A stretch of DNA of 64,000 nucleotides from Stappia sp. MMSF_3263. Lineage in GTDB: Bacteria > Pseudomonadota > Alphaproteobacteria > Rhizobiales > Stappiaceae. Below the pieces are notes generated by a model. That model had not been told where the DNA came from. It saw only the letters and a list, made by a program, of their open reading frames with translations, and did no database searches. Positions 25,924 through 34,161 of this stretch are shown one piece after another (the first letter of the stretch is position 1; each line of letters starts with the position of its first letter). Where the stretch lies: NCBI RefSeq assembly GCF_030733745.1, contig NZ_JASHIK010000013.1, positions 62,001-126,000 of the forward strand, in the 5' to 3' direction. A program made the translations under genes and the position numbers.

Positions 25924-27744
25924 TCAGCGCCCTGTGTCGAGCCATTGACGCAGATCGCCCGCGAGGCGCGGGACGATCTCCCGGGCCGGTTTTTCCGGTT
26001 CGAGGCGCAGATACCGTGTTGCCGGCGACCATGGCGGGTTCTCCTCGCCAAGCAGGATCGTGCCGGTCACCGGTCCGAACCGCCAGGTCGGCACGCCGAG
26101 CGCGCCTGCCATGTCGGCGACGGACGTGTTGGCCGAAATCACCAGATCCATGCATGACGCAAGTGCCGCGACGGTTTCGAGATCATCGAACAGGTCGAGA
26201 TCGTCCCAGCTGTGCAGGGTGAAGTTCGCCGTTTCCCGCAGTTCGGCGATCTCGGCACTGCGGTCCGTGTAGTCGAGCAGGACGAAATCGACCTCGTCGA
26301 TGGCCAGCAGCGGCAACAGGTCGGCAAGCGTCAGGTAAGAGCCGGCGCGCAACCCCGTGCGGTTGCCGCTGGTCCATGACAGGCCGACCTTCGGCCGGTC
26401 GCTGCCGAGCGGCGGCCGCATGCGGAGTTCCGCGACGCGGACCGGGTCGGGCGAGAGGAAGGCCCGTTGCCGTGGGAATGAGGCGATGTCGGGCCGCAGA
26501 TGCATCGGCAGCGTGCCGAAGGAGCACTGATAGTCGAACGCTTCCGCCGCGAAGAGCGTGACGGCCGCTTCGTGCTGGCGCGGGCGAACCTCAATCTGCG
26601 GAAAGTTGCGCGCCAGCAGCGGAATGAGCTTGGGGTGACACTCGACGATCAGTTGCCCGGCCCGCTCGGCCAGTTCACGGAACATGGAGGCGGAGCGCAG
26701 CACGTCGCCAATGCCCTGGTCGTCCCAGATCATCAGCGTCTTGCCGTCAAGCGGTTCGCCCTGCCATTTGGGGCGGGAGAACTTGCGGGTGATCAACCCC
26801 TTCGTGCCAGCTTCCATGCGGCGCTCGGCCAATGCCCAGCCACGGGCAAGATCGCCATTGGCAAGACAGGCGAAGCCGAGTGTCATCGCCGCCTCGTGGC
26901 GTTCGGGATCGAGCGCCAGCACCTTTTCCAGCGCCTCGATCGCCTCTGCGAAGCGGCCCAGATGGTAGAGCGCCTTGCCGCGCACCAGATGGCTGTCCGG
27001 GCCGGCAAGGTCGAGTGCCAGGGCACGGTCCGCACCGGCCAGGGCCAGGCTGTGCTCGCCGCTGCCCCAATGGGAATTGGCAAGGCTCAGGTGATATTCG
27101 GCGTCGCGGTCGACCTCGAAGGCGGCCGAGCCGGCAAGGAGCAGGTCGCGTGCCTCCTGGCTGCGATACATCTGGTTCAGCGCGTCGGCGCGGCTGAGAA
27201 GCGCCAGGCGATGACCGGGGTCGGCGGCAAGCACGAAGTCGAGGACACGCAGTGCCTCCTCATGTTTGCCGGCAAGGATGAGCGTCTGCCCGAACTCGAC
27301 GAGAAGCGTGGCGTCCTCGGGATTGGCGCGCACGGCCGCGTCATAGGCGGCAAGCGCCTCGGAAAAGCGGCCGGCCTGGCGCAACAGGACGGCGCGGCGA
27401 TGCAGAAGGGCAGGAGAGGGCGTTGTCATCCCGGCCAGCCCGGCTTCCGTGATGGCGAGCGGATCCATGTCGTCGCCGAACCGGGCCTGGCAGTCGATCA
27501 GGTTGATGCGGTAGCGCTCCTCGCCGGGCACGAGCCGCACGGCGCGTTCGAACAAGGGCAGGGCCCGCTTGGGGAAATCCTGTTCGAGGAAGCACATGCC
27601 GAGCAGATTTGCGGCCTCGGCATTGTCGGGCTCGCTCTTCAGGATTTTCTCGTAGATGGCGCGGGCGCGGGCAATCTTGCCGTCGCGCTGCAGGTGCAGT
27701 GCCTTGCGCAGCTTTTCGAGATTTGCAGGATCGGGAGCGGGCAT
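25924..27744 (-). CDS. TPR-glycosyltransferase, FlmG-like (flagellin glycosylation)
   Basis: A 606-residue two-part protein. Residues 1-300 are about eight tetratricopeptide repeats (for example DNAEAANLLGMCFLEQDFPKR and HLVRGKALYHLGRFAEAIEA). Residues about 325-606 resemble a GT-B glycosyltransferase half, with MIWDDQGIGDVLRSASMF and the late DLVISANTSVADMAGALG donor-site region. This is the layout of Caulobacter FlmG, whose TPRs bind flagellin and whose C-terminal part transfers pseudaminic acid. It converges with the CMP-sugar synthetase gene and lies 4 kb from the flagellins. Assignment as FlmG rests on layout and context. Confidence 0.75.
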   Translation of the reverse strand: MPAPDPANLEKLRKALHLQRDGKIARARAIYEKILKSEPDNAEAANLLGMCFLEQDFPKRALPLFERAVRLVPGEERYRINLIDCQARFGDDMDPLAITEAGLAGMTTPSPALLHRRAVLLRQAGRFSEALAAYDAAVRANPEDATLLVEFGQTLILAGKHEEALRVLDFVLAADPGHRLALLSRADALNQMYRSQEARDLLLAGSAAFEVDRDAEYHLSLANSHWGSGEHSLALAGADRALALDLAGPDSHLVRGKALYHLGRFAEAIEALEKVLALDPERHEAAMTLGFACLANGDLARGWALAERRMEAGTKGLITRKFSRPKWQGEPLDGKTLMIWDDQGIGDVLRSASMFRELAERAGQLIVECHPKLIPLLARNFPQIEVRPRQHEAAVTLFAAEAFDYQCSFGTLPMHLRPDIASFPRQRAFLSPDPVRVAELRMRPPLGSDRPKVGLSWTSGNRTGLRAGSYLTLADLLPLLAIDEVDFVLLDYTDRSAEIAELRETANFTLHSWDDLDLFDDLETVAALASCMDLVISANTSVADMAGALGVPTWRFGPVTGTILLGEENPPWSPATRYLRLEPEKPAREIVPRLAGDLRQWLDTGR

Positions 27745-27850
27745 GCGCCATCCGTGTCGGTGTGGAACGGATCGCGACTATAGCCGATTCGAAATGGTGG
27801 GCTGGAGTGCCGGACGCTCTGGAGACCGGCCATCGGCCGGTCCCGCTGGG

Positions 27851-28216
27851 TTACAGGCTGCGGCTGAAACCGAGGCCGGTCATGTCCTTGTGGGTCGTTT
27901 CCGCGAACGCACGGCGCAGGCGCAACAGCGATTCCTCGGGGATCTGCCGGACGACCTCTCCGGTGTTGATGTCGACAGCGCGAAACACCAGTGAATCCGT
28001 CACCTTGTCGCGATATTCCTCGCGCTTGATGTTGGCTTCGGCGCTGTTGAAACCGTTGTCGGCCGGACGGCGAGTGGCCGCGCTCTCGGTGGCCGGCTGG
28101 ACGGCCTTTTCGGGCGGCACGTCGGTGGGAACCGGAGCCGGGTCGGTCGGTTCGGAGGGCCTGACCGTCGCCGGCGGCGACGCATAGGCCGGTGTCCTGA
28201 TTGCAGTTGCTTCCAT
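27851..28216 (-). CDS. flaG: FlaG family flagellar protein
   Basis: A 121-residue protein with a Pro/Ala-rich first half and a C-terminal FlaG domain (DSLVFRAVDINTGEVVRQIP, then EESLLRLR). FlaG proteins influence filament length or assembly. I chose the start at 28216 because GGAGGGG stands seven bases upstream. It has its own upstream region with TTAA half-sites, separate from the flgI group. Confidence 0.78.
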   Translation of the reverse strand: MEATAIRTPAYASPPATVRPSEPTDPAPVPTDVPPEKAVQPATESAATRRPADNGFNSAEANIKREEYRDKVTDSLVFRAVDINTGEVVRQIPEESLLRLRRAFAETTHKDMTGLGFSRSL

Positions 28217-28580
28217 CTCATACCCCTCCACCGGAAAGACCCCTGAAGGCCACGCATCCGGGATCAAGCGCCTTGGTTAAATCTTCCGCCTTTCATCCGT
28301 TAACCTTGTATCGGCTCTTCTTGATAGAAGTTTGTTCAGGCATGAACGACGCTAGACATGCAGTTCACACTGCAGATACTGACATAAATCTGTAAATCCG
28401 GCGTTAATGAATTCGTTAGGATTTTCGACTGATGCGATGTGATCCTGATTCGTTCCCGGGAGCCCACGAAAAGACCCGCAAGACCGGGGAACCGGATCCT
28501 GCCTGGCAAGATCTGCGGAACCTGGTCTGCGGGTCGGGCAAATAAACCGAAGTCGTTGCGAGCGGCGCCCCGGGAGGGGG
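28217..28580. other. Intergenic region upstream of flaG
   Basis: About 360 bases between the flgN-like gene and flaG. It holds TTAAC half-sites at about 28275 and 28300 (spacing too long for a CtrA box), an AT-rich stretch that may be the flaG promoter, and an inverted repeat at 28473-28535 that may end the upstream transcript. No gene is supported here. Confidence 0.5.
28473..28535 (-). repeat. Inverted repeat downstream of flgN-like gene
   Basis: GACCCGCAAGACC (28473-28485) and GGTCTGCGGGTC (28524-28535) pair with one bulge across a 38-base loop. There is no T-run, so termination is only possible. Confidence 0.4.
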
Positions 28581-29078
28581 TCAGAGTGCCCGGTTGACGG
28601 CGATGCCGTCCGCGAGCGAGGCCTTGCGCGGAGCCGTGCCGCCGGGGCCGTATGTCGTGGGCGCCCGGCTGGTTCCGGCGCCTTCGGCGACCTTGCGCAG
28701 CAGGTTGTCGGCGACCTCGCGCGCGGTGGCCAGAACGGCCAGATTGATGCGCAGGACCGGCTGGAACTCGGCATGGCGGCGTTTCAGCCGGTCGACGGCC
28801 TGGGGCGCCAGATTGCCGAGCGCGACGGTCTGGTCGCGCACGAAGGTCATGCCCCGCATGTAGAGGCTGACCAGCTTGGCCTTGTCGGGCTGCAGTTCGC
28901 CGGCCGCGTCGAGTTTGCCGCGCCGGACCAGCTCGGTCTCCTGCTCGATCACCGACAGCAGGTCGCCCATGGCGGATTCCAGCCGGGCGCAGGTTGCCTC
29001 GGCGGCCTCCCGGTCGACGATCGTGCCGGAAAAGAACTCGGGTGCAAGCTCTGCGAGCTGTTTGGTTTCGAGGTTCAT
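28581..29078 (-). CDS. flgN: FlgN-like flagellar export chaperone
   Basis: A 165-residue, mostly helical cytosolic protein. Size, helix pattern (ETELVRRGKLDAAGELQPDK, AEFQPVLRINLAVLATAREV) and position after flgI and the FlgJ-like gene fit the FlgN-type proteins of alphaproteobacteria, chaperones for hook-associated proteins. Residues 135-165 are low-complexity. It overlaps the flgJ-like gene by four bases. Direct sequence resemblance to enterobacterial FlgN is weak. Confidence 0.65.
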   Translation of the reverse strand: MNLETKQLAELAPEFFSGTIVDREAAEATCARLESAMGDLLSVIEQETELVRRGKLDAAGELQPDKAKLVSLYMRGMTFVRDQTVALGNLAPQAVDRLKRRHAEFQPVLRINLAVLATAREVADNLLRKVAEGAGTSRAPTTYGPGGTAPRKASLADGIAVNRAL

Positions 29079-29407
29079 TGTCCCTGCGTCTCCTGAAGGG
29101 AAAGCAACTGGCGCTGGACGGCGTCGGCAATGCCGATGCCGCCAGCCTTGGCGATAGTGTCGGCGTATTGCTCCACAAGCATGCCGCTCCAGGCATCCGA
29201 GCCCTCGCCGCCGCCCCAGGTTCCGCCGTCTTCCAGGCCGGCGAACATCTGCTGGAACATGGTGTTGAGGAAGATGGCTTCGAATTCCTCGGCGTTCTGG
29301 CGCGAGACGCCCGCCGCGGCGCCGGCGGCCGTCAGAGCTGAACCGGGGCCGGCGGTGTAGCGCCCCTGGGCCGAGCCCAGAACGGTGTCGATGGCGAGGC
29401 CGGTCAT
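29075..29407 (-). CDS. flgJ: FlgJ-like rod-binding protein (CheL type)
   Basis: A 110-residue protein equal to the N-terminal rod-binding half of FlgJ, with AEEFEAIFLNTMFQQMFAGL and WSGMLVEQYADTIAKAGGIGIAD. As usual in alphaproteobacteria the muramidase half is absent, so another enzyme must open the peptidoglycan. The ATG at 29407 shares one base with the flgI stop (TGATG), indicating coupled translation. Confidence 0.85.
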   Translation of the reverse strand: MTGLAIDTVLGSAQGRYTAGPGSALTAAGAAAGVSRQNAEEFEAIFLNTMFQQMFAGLEDGGTWGGGEGSDAWSGMLVEQYADTIAKAGGIGIADAVQRQLLSLQETQGQ

Positions 29408-30552
29408 CACATCACCTCGATTTCGGCCTGCAAGGCGCCGGATGCCTTGATGGCCTGGAGAATGGAGATCATGTCGCGCGGACCGATGCCGAGCGCGTTC
29501 AGCCCGTCGACCAGTTGCTGCAGGGTGACGGACTGCTGCACCAGCGCCAGCTTGTTGTCGCTTTCGTCGTCGACGAGAAGGTCGGTGCGCGGCTCGACGG
29601 CTGTCTGTCCGTTGGCGAAAGGCAGCGGCTGCACGATCTCGGGTGTCTCGGCGACGGTGACCGTCAGGTTTCCCTGCGCGATGGCGACGGTGGAAACCTT
29701 GACGTTCTGGCCCATGACGATGATGCCGGAGTTCTCGTCGATGACGATGCGCGCCGGCAGGTCGGGCTCGACGATCAGCTGCTCGATGTCGGTCAAAAGG
29801 TCGACAATGTTGCCATTGAACTGGCGCGGCAGGTCGATCCGCACGGTCGCCGGGTCGAGCGGCTCTGCCGTCGGCAGGCCGATCAGCTCGTTGACGGCAA
29901 GCGCCATGCGCCGCGCGGTGGTCAGGTCCGGGTTGCGCAGTGCCAGGCGCAGGCTGGTCATCGAGGCGAGCTTGAAGTCGATCTCGCGTTCAACCAGCGC
30001 TCCGTTGGCGATGCGGGCGGAGGTGGGCACACCGCGCACGACCGAGGCGGCATCGCCCTGCGCGGCGAAGCCGCCGATCGCCAGCGGACCCTGCGCAATG
30101 GCATAGACTTCGCCATCGGCACCGAGCAGGGGGGTGACCAGCAGGGTGCCGCCCTGCAGGCTTTCGGAATCGCCGAGCGCGCTGACGGAGACGTCGATGC
30201 GGGTGCCCTGGGTCGAGAAGGCCGGCAGGTTGGCGGTGACCATCACTGCAGCGACGTTCTGGGTGTTCAGGTTGAATCCGCGGGTGTTGACGCCGAGGCG
30301 CTCAAGCATGGCCTCGAGGCTCTGCCGGGTGAAGGGCGCGTTGCGCAGGCTGTCGCCCGTGCCGCGCAGGCCGACGACAAGGCCGTAGCCGATCAGCTGG
30401 TTGTCGCGGATGCCCTCGAAGTCGGCAATGTCCTTGATGCGTGATGCCGCGCTGGCAGCCTGCGCCATGACCAGCAGCAGGGCGAGGATCATCACGAGGC
30501 GGACGAGCCTGCTTGCGGGCGTTGCGGAGAGGAAAAAGCCGGTCAGGGTCAT
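29407..30552 (-). CDS. flgI: Flagellar P-ring protein FlgI
   Basis: A 381-residue periplasmic ring subunit. The signal peptide ends near AQAASA (about residue 35). The mature N-terminus SRIKDIADFEGIRDNQLIGYGLVVGL is diagnostic, as are GRDSL-type turns and IVIDENSGIIVMG in the C-terminal half. It starts the operon flgI-flgJ-flgN. Transcription is predicted from the sigma-54 promoter at 30612 with a palindromic enhancer at 30733. Confidence 0.95.
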   Translation of the reverse strand: MTLTGFFLSATPASRLVRLVMILALLLVMAQAASAASRIKDIADFEGIRDNQLIGYGLVVGLRGTGDSLRNAPFTRQSLEAMLERLGVNTRGFNLNTQNVAAVMVTANLPAFSTQGTRIDVSVSALGDSESLQGGTLLVTPLLGADGEVYAIAQGPLAIGGFAAQGDAASVVRGVPTSARIANGALVEREIDFKLASMTSLRLALRNPDLTTARRMALAVNELIGLPTAEPLDPATVRIDLPRQFNGNIVDLLTDIEQLIVEPDLPARIVIDENSGIIVMGQNVKVSTVAIAQGNLTVTVAETPEIVQPLPFANGQTAVEPRTDLLVDDESDNKLALVQQSVTLQQLVDGLNALGIGPRDMISILQAIKASGALQAEIEVM

Positions 30553-30611
30553 GCTGGCAGGACTCGATGCATCGGGTTGCGGTCAGGATCTCGCGATCCC
30601 GCGTCGATATA

Positions 30612-30627
30612 TGCGAGGCGCGTGCCA
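30612..30627 (-). promoter_or_regulatory. Sigma-54 promoter of flgI
   Basis: On the minus strand TGGCACG-N4-TCGCA, with the invariant GG and GC in register and one mismatch to the consensus. It lies 60 bases upstream of the flgI start codon. Confidence 0.8.
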
Positions 30628-30732
30628 ACTTGCCGCCAGCCGTTCATGTTTTCACATGCGTTTGAAAGATATGGAGTTTCTGAAATTCTGCCGGACTTCT
30701 CCGGGGTGGGTACACCGTTCCGGGACCGTTGG

Positions 30733-30751
30733 CCCGGCAAGAAATGCCGGG
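30733..30751. promoter_or_regulatory. FlbD enhancer-like palindrome (ftr-like), flgI/fliX
   Basis: Perfect palindrome CCCGGCA-AGAAA-TGCCGGG, about 105 bp upstream of the flgI sigma-54 promoter and next to the CtrA-type box of fliX. It is identical in arms and spacing to the site before flgE. Confidence 0.7.
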
Positions 30752-30754
30752 TTG

Positions 30755-30771
30755 TTAACGGTTCGTTTACC
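30755..30771 (+). promoter_or_regulatory. CtrA-type box of fliX
   Basis: TTAA-N7-TTTACC, one base from the TTAA-N7-TTAAC consensus, 57 bases upstream of the fliX start codon. It would put fliX among the early (class II) flagellar genes, as in Caulobacter. Confidence 0.62.
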
Positions 30772-30827
30772 AACTCGGAAAATTGTGTAGTGTGTAAATG
30801 GCCTCGAGCAGGACCGGTTTTCCGACA

Positions 30828-31247
30828 ATGAGAATCTCAGGCTACGCCCCCCTCAACGGGGTTGCGGGACGCAATCAGAAGAAGCGCAGCGATGGCAGCG
30901 GCGGCACGTTCGAGCTTGGCTCGGGCGGGTCGGCAAACGCTTCCGGCGGAGCCTCGGCCGGCAGCGGCATCGGCGGCATCCAGGCGCTGCTTGCCCTTCA
31001 GGAGGTTGACGATCCGTTGACCGGCCGCCGCAAGGCGGTGGCCCGTGGCCACGATCTTCTCGACACGCTGGAAAACGTAAAGACGGACCTGCTCGCTGGG
31101 CGCGTTTCGCCGGAACGGCTCGGCAGACTGACGCAGATGCTGGAACGGCGGCAAGCCACAGGCGACGCGCAGCTGGAGCAGGTGATCGACGAGATCGAAT
31201 TGCGCGCAAGGGTGGAACTGGCAAAGCTCGGACACTTCGGGGATTAA
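30828..31247 (+). CDS. fliX: Flagellar assembly regulator FliX
   Basis: A 139-residue cytosolic protein. The start MRISGYAPLNG is characteristic. The Ser/Gly-rich stretch at 20-45 is a linker, and residues 50-139 are helical (GHDLLDTLENVKTDLLAG, LEQVIDEIELRARVELAKLG). In Caulobacter FliX couples class II assembly to the activity of FlbD, the sigma-54 activator of late genes. It is divergent from flgI, as in Caulobacter. This supports reading the CCCGGCA palindromes here as FlbD sites. Confidence 0.9.
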   Translation: MRISGYAPLNGVAGRNQKKRSDGSGGTFELGSGGSANASGGASAGSGIGGIQALLALQEVDDPLTGRRKAVARGHDLLDTLENVKTDLLAGRVSPERLGRLTQMLERRQATGDAQLEQVIDEIELRARVELAKLGHFGD

Positions 31248-31360
31248 GCCCGCCGAAATGCCCGGATTGCGGGCCACACTCTTGCCGAGTTCCTTCGCAA
31301 CCGCGTTAAGTGACTGAGATTCATCACGTAAAATTGGCATTATTTTTGGCGTGGTCGACA

Positions 31361-31389
31361 TTGTCGATTGGCCGCTCTCCCGCTATATT
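31361..31389 (+). promoter_or_regulatory. Housekeeping promoter of dksA
   Basis: TTGTCG, a 17-base spacer, then TATATT, 31 bases before the dksA start codon. It fits a sigma-70 type promoter. Confidence 0.6.
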
Positions 31390-31420
31390 CCGCGCGGCCT
31401 AACGGGAGCCGGAGTAGGAT

Positions 31421-31837
31421 ATGACGGTTGAGCTGGATGCCGAGTATCGTCCGAGCGAGGACGAGACTTTCATGAACGAGCGTCAGCGCGAGTATTTCCG
31501 GAACAAGCTTTTGCGGTGGAAGGAAGAGCTTCTCAAGGAGAGCCGCGAAACGCTCGCCAATCTTCAGGAGGAAAGTCAGAATCACCCCGACATCGCCGAT
31601 CGCGCGTCATCGGAGACAGATCGCTCGATCGAGTTGCGTGCCCGGGACCGCCAGCGCAAGCTGATCGCCAAGATCGACGCGGCGCTTGAGCGGATCGCCG
31701 ATGGCTCGTACGGCTATTGCGTGGAGACCGGCGAGCCGATCTCGATCAAGCGCCTCGAGGCGCGTCCGATCGCGACGCTGTCGCTCGAGGCCCAGGAAGC
31801 GCACGAGCGCCGCGAGAAGGTCTATCGCGACGACTGA
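31421..31837 (+). CDS. dksA: RNA polymerase-binding regulator DksA
   Basis: A 138-residue DksA/TraR family protein that, with ppGpp, modulates transcription through the polymerase secondary channel. The long coiled coil at 30-90 carries the tip DIADRAS (57-63). The zinc knuckle is degraded: only C100 of four cysteines remains, the others being T103, S121 and A124. Similar low-Cys forms are known in alphaproteobacteria and appear to work without zinc. A housekeeping promoter and a strong terminator make it a single-gene unit. Confidence 0.93.
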   Translation: MTVELDAEYRPSEDETFMNERQREYFRNKLLRWKEELLKESRETLANLQEESQNHPDIADRASSETDRSIELRARDRQRKLIAKIDAALERIADGSYGYCVETGEPISIKRLEARPIATLSLEAQEAHERREKVYRDD

Positions 31838-31896
31838 ACACGATGTCGTTCCCGGCGATCAAACGTCCGGGCATTGATGACAGGATTTCCCACTTT

Positions 31897-31922
31897 GGCC
31901 CGGACGAGTCCGGGCCTTTTTT
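31897..31922 (+). terminator. Terminator after dksA
   Basis: GC-rich stem GGCCCGGA / TCCGGGCC with a 4-base loop followed by six T, 60 bases past the dksA stop. Confidence 0.9.
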
Positions 31923-32067
31923 GTTTTCAGGCCCCTGAGCTGGCGGCTGGAAAGGTCTTGTTAAAGTTTTCTGTCCGATCGGATTAACGGTTCTCAAATC
32001 GGCTGCCGGCTATTTTGTGACGTAGAGGAAATCGGCCTTCACGGGCTGTGCGAACGGGTTGGCCGGC

Positions 32068-33234
32068 ATGAGCGACATCATCATCATCACGGATTGGGGC
32101 AGCGATCCTCCAGCGTTTGCCGGAGCGCTTGCGATGGCTTTCACCGTGGTCCCCGCCTCGGTGGCAACCGTCACGGCGGAGGCGGTCGCCTCTGCCCGTG
32201 TCGTCGTTGTCTACAGCAAGCTGCGACAGGCGGATGACGTGGCGCGTTTGGGCGAGGTAATCGGAGAAGACCGGCGCCGAACCGACACGATCTACGTCGC
32301 ATCGAGCAGCGACCGGGCCGGCCTTGTCCAGGCCGAGGCGCTCAAGATCGGGCTGATCCTGCCGAGCTTCCGTTCGTCGCGGGACATTCGGGCCGCTGTC
32401 CAGAAGATCCTCAACAGGGGGCTGGAGGCAGGGCTGCAGCGACGCTCGCGCCTGGTGGCCAACGCGATCGAAACCGGCGATGCGCTCTACCAGGAACTCG
32501 GTGCGGCGATGCGGGCGGACAAGCCGCTGCCGCCGGAAGTTCTCGTCGCCACCGCGCGGGCGATCGGTGAAGCCACCCGGCGGGAAGGGCTCGCCGAATG
32601 GCTGGACGCGGTTCAGCTGCATCACAGCGGCACCTGCCGGCACATGCTGACCGTTGCCGGTCACGCCAGTTCCTTCGGCCAGTATCTGTCCTTGCATGAA
32701 AGCGATGTCGCGATGCTCGCGGAAGCCGCTCTCCTGCACGATGTCGGCAAGCTCTTCATTCCGATTTCGGTCCTGGAGAAGACAGGAGAGCTTACCGAGA
32801 TGGAGCGGCGGGCGATCAACACGCACAGCATGCGCGGCGCGTCCGCGCTGGTGCGGGGAGGGCGCACGGCGAAGGAGGTCATCGCCGCGGTGCGCGACCA
32901 CCACGAATATCTCGACGGCAGCGGCTACCCACGGGGCGTGGGGGCGGACGGTCTTGGCCCGCTGACCCGGATGATCACCATCGCCGACATCTACAGCGCG
33001 CTGACCGAAGAACGCCCCTACAAGGAGGCGATGACACCGCGCCAGTCGATCACGATCATGGCAGGCCTCAAGGGCAAGCTGGACAATCGTCTGTTCGCCG
33101 CCTTCCGGTCCATGGTTCTCGATCCCGTCTTTGCAAAGAAGCAGGCGTCGGTGCTGCCAGGCAGCGGTGGACGTCCCGCCTGTCTGCAAGCCGGAATACA
33201 TCCTTTCGATGCGTCTCAGGAAACCGCGGCCTAA
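32068..33234 (+). CDS. HD-GYP-type response protein
   Basis: A 388-residue cytosolic protein. Residues 1-120 look like a receiver-type alpha/beta fold without a clear phosphorylation site. From about 195 an HD-GYP domain follows: ALLHDVGKLFIP holds the HD pair, HHEYLDGSGYPRG holds the GYP signature, and IADIYSALTEERPYK follows. It probably hydrolyses c-di-GMP. The ATG at 32068 is the first true start; upstream GGGTT is a poor ribosome site. Its place among flagellar genes suggests a part in motility control. Confidence 0.85.
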   Translation: MSDIIIITDWGSDPPAFAGALAMAFTVVPASVATVTAEAVASARVVVVYSKLRQADDVARLGEVIGEDRRRTDTIYVASSSDRAGLVQAEALKIGLILPSFRSSRDIRAAVQKILNRGLEAGLQRRSRLVANAIETGDALYQELGAAMRADKPLPPEVLVATARAIGEATRREGLAEWLDAVQLHHSGTCRHMLTVAGHASSFGQYLSLHESDVAMLAEAALLHDVGKLFIPISVLEKTGELTEMERRAINTHSMRGASALVRGGRTAKEVIAAVRDHHEYLDGSGYPRGVGADGLGPLTRMITIADIYSALTEERPYKEAMTPRQSITIMAGLKGKLDNRLFAAFRSMVLDPVFAKKQASVLPGSGGRPACLQAGIHPFDASQETAA

Positions 33235-33270
33235 AGACCTCCTGATCCTCCTGCCGCGAGAAGAAATGCG

Positions 33271-33313
33271 ACGGGCACGGGGCCGCTGGGGAGCGGGGGG
33301 ATCCCGTGCCCGT
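33271..33313. repeat. Inverted repeat after the HD-GYP gene
   Basis: Perfect 11-bp arms ACGGGCACGGG and CCCGTGCCCGT, 21-base loop, 36 bases past the HD-GYP stop. The region to 33408 also holds several TGGGGAGC copies (33286, 33330, 33379) and an imperfect hairpin at 33362-33402. Probably a transcript end between converging genes. Confidence 0.5.
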
Positions 33314-33408
33314 CAACCGTCCTGGTGCCTGGGGAGCGTGGAACGGCTTGGGGAGATGTGTCCGTTCCGCCACCTCTTTTGGGGAGCGTGGCGGCGGAAC
33401 GGGAAGGC

Positions 33409-34161
33409 TCAGAAGGGCAGCACGATGTCGAGTACCTGGGCGCCGTAGCGCGGTTGCTGCACGTCGGTGATCTGGCCGCGTCCGCCGTAGCCGATACGGG
33501 CCTCAGCGATCTTCTCGCTCTCGATCGTGTTGTTGGCGGCGATGTCCTCGGGGCGAACGACACCGGCGACGATCAGTTCGCGGACCTCGAAATTGACCCG
33601 GACTTCCTGACGCCCCTCGATCACCATGTTGCCGTTCGGCAGGATCTGGGTGACGACGGCCGCGACCTTGGTCTGCAGTTTCTCCTCGCGATCGACCTTG
33701 CCGCTGCCCTTGAAGGTGGACGCGCCGTTCGCGGAGGCGAGGTTGTCGGAGCTGGTGCCTCCCGGCAGGAACAGGGTGTTGATTGCCGCGCCGACGGCAC
33801 CGCCGGTACCGCTCGATTCCGAGCCGCTGCGGTTCCGCTCGGTCTCGTTGTCGAACTCGGCCTTGTCGGAGATCGTCACCATCACGGTCAGGATGTCGCC
33901 GACACGGGCCGCGCGCTGGTCCTTGAAGAAGGCGCGCGCGCCCGACCGCCACAGCGAGTTGGAATTGTAGTGGACCGACTGAGGGGTCGGCATCGGCATC
34001 TGCACCGGGCGGTAGCCGGCGGTCGTCGTCGGGTCCTGGATCGCCGATAGGGCCGGAGCCTTGCCCACCTGGGACAGGCGGTCGGCGCTGCCGCAGGCAG
34101 CAGTGGCGAGAGCGAGTGACACGGCGAGCGCGGGCCGGACGAGGGACGTGAGCGGAGCCAT
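33409..34161 (-). CDS. flgH: Flagellar L-ring lipoprotein FlgH
   Basis: A 250-residue outer-membrane ring subunit. A lipoprotein signal ends at the lipobox LATAAC (Cys about 23). The FlgH core is visible: NSLWRSGARAFFKDQRAARVGDIL, VTQILPNGNMVIEGRQEV and VRPEDIAANNTI near the end. The start codon shares a base with the flgA stop (TGATG). It is the last gene of flgF-flgG-flgA-flgH. Confidence 0.95.
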   Translation of the reverse strand: MAPLTSLVRPALAVSLALATAACGSADRLSQVGKAPALSAIQDPTTTAGYRPVQMPMPTPQSVHYNSNSLWRSGARAFFKDQRAARVGDILTVMVTISDKAEFDNETERNRSGSESSGTGGAVGAAINTLFLPGGTSSDNLASANGASTFKGSGKVDREEKLQTKVAAVVTQILPNGNMVIEGRQEVRVNFEVRELIVAGVVRPEDIAANNTIESEKIAEARIGYGGRGQITDVQQPRYGAQVLDIVLPF

